Source: an uncultured Georgenia sp. (lineage in GTDB: Bacteria; Actinomycetota; Actinomycetes; Actinomycetales; Actinomycetaceae). Taken from it: DNA of 25,517 bases. Where the stretch lies: NCBI RefSeq assembly GCF_937958535.1, contig NZ_CALGNQ010000262.1:1-25517 (forward strand), given 5' to 3'. The position numbers were made by a program, and so were the translations under genes. Positions 21,170 through 25,517 of the stretch are shown in pieces (position 1 is the first letter of the stretch; the number at the start of each line of letters is the position of its first letter). The notes under the pieces were generated by a model. That model was not told the DNA's origin. It did not search any database and worked only from the letters and a program-made list of their open reading frames with translations.

Positions 21170-23022
21170 TGGCGAAGCAGCAGCCGGCGGCCGACCTCAG
21201 GGCCGTCCTGCCCTCGCTGCGGCGGATCTGGAGCTTCCTGCGACCCCACCTGCGGCCGCACCGCAGGATCGTCGTCGGCGGCTTCCTCGCGCTCTTCGCC
21301 GAGGTCGCCTTCCGGCTGCTCCAGCCCTGGCCGCTGAGCTTCGTCATCGACGCCGTCGTCGCCCCCGGCGCGGCGCAGGACCCGGGCATCGTCCGGGTGC
21401 TCGTCCTGTGCGCCGTGGGTGTCGTCGCGGTCGCCGGGCTGCGGGCGCTGGCCTCCTACCTCATGACGGTGCTCTTCGCCCTCGCCGGTACGCGGGCGAT
21501 GACGTCGGTGCGGGCCCAGGTCTACGCCCACGTCCTGCGCCTGTCGCTGCGCTTCCACACCTCGACCCGCGGCGGCGACCTCATCACCCGCCTCATCGCC
21601 GACGTCGGGCGCCTGCGCGACGTCGCCACGACCGCGGCGATGCCGCTCCTGGGCAACGTCTTCACGCTCGTGGCGATGCTCGTCGTCATGTTCGTCCTCG
21701 ACTGGCGCCTCGCGCTCGTCGTCCTGGCGGCCTTCCCCTTCTTCGCGATGTCCTCCTCGCGGTCCACCCGCAAGATCACCTCCGCCTCCCGCGTGCAGCG
21801 GCGGCGGGAGGGTGACCTCGCCGGTGCGGCCGGGGAGTCCCTCGGCGCGATCAAGGTGGTCCAGGCGTACTCGCTGGCCGACCGGCTCGAGCAGACCTTC
21901 GCCGCCTCGAACAACCAGGAGCTCAAGGAGGGCGTCAAGGCCACCCGGCTCTCCGCGGCGCTGGAGCGCAAGACCGACGTCCTCGTCGGTGTCGCCACCG
22001 GCGCGGTGCTCCTCGTCGGCGGCTGGTCCGTCGTGCGCGGCCACCTGTCGCCCGGTGAGCTCGTCGTGTTCATCCAGTACCTCAAGGGTGCGTTCAAGCC
22101 GATGCGCGACCTGGCCAAGTACACCGGCCGCATCGCCAAGGCCGCCGCCTCCGGCGAGCGGATCCTCGACCTCATGCACACCGAGCAGGACGTCACCGAC
22201 TCCGCCAAGGCGTACACCATCAAGCGCCTCGCCGGGGAGATCCGCCTGGAGAACGTCACCGCCTCCTACACCGGCACCGACCGGGCGCTCGCCGACGTCT
22301 CGCTGCGCATCCTGCCCGGCCGCAAGGTCGCCGTCGTCGGCCACTCCGGCTCGGGCAAGTCGACGCTCGCCTCCCTGCTGCTGCGGCTGCAGGACCCGGT
22401 CCGCGGCGCGGTGAGGATCGACGGCCATGACCTGCGCGACGTCACCCTGGAGTCGCTGCGCTCGCACATCGCCGTCGTCCTGCAGGAGTCGGTGCTCTTC
22501 CAGGGCACCGTCGCGGAGAACATCGAGATGGGCCGCCCCGGCGCCACCGAGGAGGAGATCGAGGCCGCCGCCCGCGCCGCCAACGCCCACGAGTTCATCA
22601 CCCGGCTCCCCGACGGCTACCGCACGATGGTCGGCGAGCGCGGCGACACGCTCTCCGGGGGGCAGCGCCAGCGCATCGCCATCGCCCGCGCCATCCTGCG
22701 CGACGCGTCGGTCATCATCCTCGACGAGGCCACCACCGGCCTGGACCCGAAGAACTCCGCCGAGGTCCTCCAGGCCATCGACCGGCTCGCCGAGGGACGG
22801 ACCACCGTCGTCATCACCCACACCTTGGCCGACGCGCTGAGCTGCGACGAGGTCGTCGTCCTGGACCGCGGGCGCGTGGTCGAGCAGGGCCGGCCCGAGG
22901 ACCTGCTCGCCCGGGCCGGGTCGCGGCTCACCCTGCTCGACCCGGAACGGCACCGCCGACTCGTCGCCGTCCCGGACCCCGACGACCCGGAGGAGACCCG
23001 TGACCGCCGTCGTACCGGCTGA
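21169..23022 (+). CDS. ABC exporter with fused permease and ATPase domains (MsbA/ABCB type)
   Basis: A 617-residue half-transporter that should work as a homodimer. Residues 30-310 form the exporter membrane domain with about six spans; FHTSTRGGDLITRLIADVGRL-like sequence (129-149) is the conserved coupling region. The ATPase domain has Walker A GHSGSGKS (391-398), Q-loop Gln439, LSGGQ (495-499), Walker B VIILDE (515-520) and His551. All catalytic residues are intact. GAAGGGGG lies upstream of the ATG, which shares one base with the preceding stop. Placed between three glycosyltransferases and two phosphotransferases, it is the natural exporter or lipid-linked-intermediate flippase of the pathway. 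This role is inferred from context. Confidence 0.94.
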   Translation: MAKQQPAADLRAVLPSLRRIWSFLRPHLRPHRRIVVGGFLALFAEVAFRLLQPWPLSFVIDAVVAPGAAQDPGIVRVLVLCAVGVVAVAGLRALASYLMTVLFALAGTRAMTSVRAQVYAHVLRLSLRFHTSTRGGDLITRLIADVGRLRDVATTAAMPLLGNVFTLVAMLVVMFVLDWRLALVVLAAFPFFAMSSSRSTRKITSASRVQRRREGDLAGAAGESLGAIKVVQAYSLADRLEQTFAASNNQELKEGVKATRLSAALERKTDVLVGVATGAVLLVGGWSVVRGHLSPGELVVFIQYLKGAFKPMRDLAKYTGRIAKAAASGERILDLMHTEQDVTDSAKAYTIKRLAGEIRLENVTASYTGTDRALADVSLRILPGRKVAVVGHSGSGKSTLASLLLRLQDPVRGAVRIDGHDLRDVTLESLRSHIAVVLQESVLFQGTVAENIEMGRPGATEEEIEAAARAANAHEFITRLPDGYRTMVGERGDTLSGGQRQRIAIARAILRDASVIILDEATTGLDPKNSAEVLQAIDRLAEGRTTVVITHTLADALSCDEVVVLDRGRVVEQGRPEDLLARAGSRLTLLDPERHRRLVAVPDPDDPEETRDRRRTG

Positions 23023-24244
23023 CCACCGCCTCGCCGCGGCCGACCCGGCCCTGCCGGGGCTGCGCGCGGTACTCGACCCGCTGCCGCTGGTGCGGCGGCT
23101 CGCCCCGGGCTGGGGCGCCGCCGACGCGCAGGTCCGCTACCTGCGGTACAAGCCGGGCACCTCGCTCGTCGCCGGGCTCCTCCTCACCCACGACGACGGC
23201 GCCACCTCCTTCGCGCAGGCCCTCGCCCTGCGTCCGGACGCGCGGGACAAGCTCGCCAAGGTGGAGCGGGCCGGCGCGGGCGACGACGTCGGCCGCGGCG
23301 CCGCGCTCGACGGGGCGCTCGGCGTCGCGCTCACCGACGTCACCGCCGACCGTCACCTGCCCGGCGTACGGCGGGTGCTCCGGCACCCCGACGACACGGT
23401 GACCCCGCTCGTCTACAAGCCCGGCCGCCGCTGGGTGGCCCGCCGGGACCGCGCCGGGAGCCCGCCCGCCCTGGTCAAGGTGCACCGCCCGGGCATCCTC
23501 CCGGGTCTGCGCGCCGGCTACCAGGCCGTCGTCGGGCTGCCGGTGCCACCGGTGACCCGGGTGCACCGTCACCGCGGTGTCGTCGTCACCGCGTGGGTGC
23601 CCGGGACGTCCCTCGACCGACTCACCGGACCGGCGACCGAGGACCTGTGGGCCCGCGCCGGTGAGCTGCTCGCCCGTGTGCACCGCCGCCCGCCCCTGGC
23701 CGACCTGACCCGGGTGGACCGGGCGGCGAGCCTGGCCGCCGCGGTCGCCGGCGTGCGGGCGGTCCTGCCCGAGGTCGCGGCCGACGCCCGCACGACCGCC
23801 GAGCGGGTGCGCGCCGGCCTGGGTGAGGATGCCGCGCTGACCGTCGTGCACGGGGACTTCTCCGCCGACCAGGTGGTGGTGCGCCCGGACCTGGCCGGCG
23901 CCGCCGGCGCCGCGGCCCCGGCCGATCCCGCCCGAGCCGACCAACCCCCGGTGACGCTCGTCGACCTGGACCGGGTGTCCGTCGACGACCCTGCGGCCGA
24001 CCTCGCCTCCTGGTACGGCGCGCTCATCTCCGTCGGCGCGCCCCCGGCCGAGCCGCGCGACGTGCTGGGCCCGCTGCTCGCCGGGTACCGCGTGGCCGGC
24101 GGCCCCGCCGACCTCACGCGCCTGCGGCTCCACTGCGCCGCGGCCGTCCTGCAGCGCAGCGCCGAGCCGTTCCGCCGCCACCTGCCCGACTGGCCTGCCC
24201 GGGTGGCCCACCTCGTCGGCGTCGCGAAGGATCTGACCGCATGA
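23000..24244 (+). CDS. APH/kinase-fold phosphotransferase, first of two
   Basis: A 414-residue protein of the aminoglycoside-phosphotransferase/choline-kinase fold that would move the gamma-phosphate of ATP to a small molecule, probably a sugar-like alcohol. The N-lobe shows RYKPGTS (49-55) and VYKPGRRWVARR (138-149), with Lys160 in ALVKVHRP as the likely ATP-binding lysine. The catalytic loop is HGDFSADQ (284-291) and the metal Asp322 lies in LVDLDRV. In classical members the last position of HxDxxxxN is Asn; here it is Gln. GGAGGAGA precedes the GTG start, which overlaps the ABC gene by 23 bp; the stop overlaps the next gene by 4 bp. The substrate is unknown. Confidence 0.85.
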   Translation: MTAVVPADHRLAAADPALPGLRAVLDPLPLVRRLAPGWGAADAQVRYLRYKPGTSLVAGLLLTHDDGATSFAQALALRPDARDKLAKVERAGAGDDVGRGAALDGALGVALTDVTADRHLPGVRRVLRHPDDTVTPLVYKPGRRWVARRDRAGSPPALVKVHRPGILPGLRAGYQAVVGLPVPPVTRVHRHRGVVVTAWVPGTSLDRLTGPATEDLWARAGELLARVHRRPPLADLTRVDRAASLAAAVAGVRAVLPEVAADARTTAERVRAGLGEDAALTVVHGDFSADQVVVRPDLAGAAGAAAPADPARADQPPVTLVDLDRVSVDDPAADLASWYGALISVGAPPAEPRDVLGPLLAGYRVAGGPADLTRLRLHCAAAVLQRSAEPFRRHLPDWPARVAHLVGVAKDLTA

Positions 24245-25464
24245 CCGCCCGTCCCGACGCGACCACCCCCCGTCCCCCGTGGCGTCCCGTGTCCGACGCC
24301 TCCCCCACCCCCGCCGCGCCGGCGCCCCGCTCGCGGCGTGCGGCCCGCCGGTCCCTGCGCCGCATGCCCGACGTCGTCTTCGACGGCCCCCACCGCTACC
24401 GGCTCGTCCGGGCCTGGCCGCGGGGCGTGGCGCACGCCCTCGGGGAGCTCGCGGACGACGACGGCACCACCGTCGCGGCGCAGTGGTTCGCCGACCCGGC
24501 CGAGCTGGCGCGGGCGGCCCGCCGGACACCGGCCCCCGCCCGGGTGGCCGGCGACGTCCTGCTCCAGCCCGACGGCGCCGACACCCGGCTGCCCGCCCTG
24601 TCCGAGGTCCTCCGCGAGGACGGCGCCCAGTTGGTCGCCCACCGCCCCGGCCGCCGCGCCGTCGTACGGGTCTGCGACCCCGACGGCGCCGTGCGGGAGT
24701 ACGCCAAGGTGGTCCGGCCGAGCCGGGCCGCCGACCTGGTCCGCCGCGGGGACCTCGTCGCCTCGCTGCTCGCCGGCGCGGTCCCGGTGCCGCGGCTGCG
24801 TGACGGCTCGGCCGTGTCCCGGGGGGTGCTGCGCTGGAGTGTCGTGCCGGGGCGCACCCTGCACGACCTCGGCGCCGACGGCGGGTGGACGCCGGCGGCG
24901 TCCCGCGCGGCCTGGCAGGCCGCCGGACGCGCGGTGGCCCGTCTCCACGCCGCCCCCGCCGAGCAGGTCGACCCGCGGCACACCGCCGCCGACGAGCTCG
25001 ACGCCCTCGCCGACTGGCTGCACCCGGCCGTGGCCCACGGGCTGCTGGACGGCGAGCTGGTCGCCCGCGCCGGGGAGCGGGTGACGGCGGAGCTGGAGTC
25101 CGGTGCCGGGGAGCGGGTGCTCGGGGTGCTCCACCGCGACCTGCACGACAAGCAGCTGCTCCTCGACGACGGGACGGTCGGGATGATCGACGTCGACACC
25201 CTCGCCGTCGGGGAGCGTGCCCTGGACGTGGCCAACCTCCTCGTCCACCTCGAGCTGCGCCAGGCCCAGGGCCTGCTCACCGCGGAGCTCGCCGCCGCGG
25301 CCCGCGACGGCTTCCGCTCCGGGCTCGCCGGACCCGACCTGCCCGCCGAGCGGGTCGCCGCCTACGCCCGGGCCACCCGGCTGCGCCTCGCGGGCGTCTA
25401 CGCCTTCCGTCCCCGCTGGCGCGCCGTCGCCGGCGCCCTCCTCGAACGCGCCGCCCGGGGCTGA
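24241..25464 (+). CDS. APH/kinase-fold phosphotransferase, second of two
   Basis: A 407-residue relative of the preceding gene. After an Ala/Pro/Arg-rich N-terminal stretch of about 42 residues, the N-lobe shows VAHRPGRRAVVRV (132-144) and Lys156 in YAKVVRP. The catalytic loop is HRDLHDKQ (298-305) and the metal Asp317 lies in MIDVDT. As in its neighbour, Gln replaces the usual loop Asn, and the PGRR motif is shared, so the two are probably paralogues with different substrates or successive steps. The ATG overlaps the previous stop by 4 bp. An internal start at Met42 is possible given the low-complexity leader. No gene-specific regulation is visible beyond the operon. Confidence 0.84.
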   Translation: MTARPDATTPRPPWRPVSDASPTPAAPAPRSRRAARRSLRRMPDVVFDGPHRYRLVRAWPRGVAHALGELADDDGTTVAAQWFADPAELARAARRTPAPARVAGDVLLQPDGADTRLPALSEVLREDGAQLVAHRPGRRAVVRVCDPDGAVREYAKVVRPSRAADLVRRGDLVASLLAGAVPVPRLRDGSAVSRGVLRWSVVPGRTLHDLGADGGWTPAASRAAWQAAGRAVARLHAAPAEQVDPRHTAADELDALADWLHPAVAHGLLDGELVARAGERVTAELESGAGERVLGVLHRDLHDKQLLLDDGTVGMIDVDTLAVGERALDVANLLVHLELRQAQGLLTAELAAAARDGFRSGLAGPDLPAERVAAYARATRLRLAGVYAFRPRWRAVAGALLERAARG

Positions 25465-25517
25465 GCCGCGGCCCGCCCGGCCCGGTCAGCGCAGGTGACC
25501 GAGGAGATGAGCGGTGA
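25465..25517 (+). other. Right edge; possible start of a further gene
   Basis: After the second phosphotransferase stop only 53 bp remain. GTG at 25495 and ATG at 25507 are in the same frame, which stays open to the edge, so the cluster may continue. There is too little sequence to call a gene. Confidence 0.2.

Noticed and set aside
20773..22953. Very long minus-strand open frame (726 codons) opposite the second GT4 and the ABC exporter
   Set aside because: Explained by codon bias of the real genes; no start signal or domain, and all ABC motifs are on the plus strand.
25495..25517. Start of another gene at the right edge (GTG 25495 or ATG 25507)
   Set aside because: At most 23 bases are visible and no ribosome binding site is well placed, so it is only noted as possible continuation.
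1..25517. Mobile elements, tRNA or rRNA genes
   Set aside because: I saw no transposase or integrase motifs, terminal repeats, attachment sites or tRNA cloverleaf-like sequences in the gaps.

Overview
The window is very GC-rich DNA with strongly G/C-biased third codon positions, short intergenic gaps, ATGA and GTGA start/stop overlaps, and several start codons placed 6 to 8 nt behind a TAnnnT hexamer with no Shine-Dalgarno sequence (a leaderless arrangement). Together with the gene families present this points to an actinobacterium, most likely of the Micrococcales type. The species cannot be read from the sequence. I see no insertion sequence, integrase, CRISPR array, tRNA or rRNA. The window looks like ordinary chromosome made of several compact regulated modules. 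No gap without a gene exceeds 200 bp.

Region 1 (1-3933) is a polyol/ketose-phosphate module. A left-truncated mannitol-type PTS permease (mtlA, minus strand) diverges from an operon of a zinc-dependent polyol-type dehydrogenase, a DeoR repressor and a 1-phosphofructokinase-type PfkB kinase. Divergent promoters flank a 15-bp interrupted inverted repeat. No fructose PTS is visible, so the dehydrogenase may supply the kinase's substrate.

Region 2 (3899-6495) is a TetR gene diverging from an ABC-2 ATPase/permease pair, with tandem GGTATC/GATACC dyads between them. Region 3 (6578-9846) holds a small heptad-repeat coiled-coil protein, a TIGR01777-type NAD(P) epimerase-like gene, the tRNA thiolase mnmA, and a conserved protein of unknown function.

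Region 4 (9960-13215, minus) is a TetR, ABC ATPase and large ABC permease operon with 4-bp overlaps, probably autorepressed by the TetR. Region 5 (13399-17133) is another ABC-2 ATPase/permease pair diverging from a HisKA_3 histidine kinase and LuxR-type response regulator. A symmetrical 39-bp dyad lies between the two units, and a strong hairpin lies in the leader of the ABC genes. The window therefore has three ABC-2 exporters, each under a different control design.

Region 6 (17276-25464) is the most intriguing: six translationally coupled plus-strand genes encoding three glycosyltransferases, one fused permease/ATPase ABC exporter and two related APH/kinase-fold phosphotransferases whose usual catalytic-loop Asn is Gln. 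It reads as a make-modify-export pathway for an unidentified glycosylated, perhaps phosphorylated, product. It is preceded by a nested 68-nt dyad, and the cluster may continue past the right edge.
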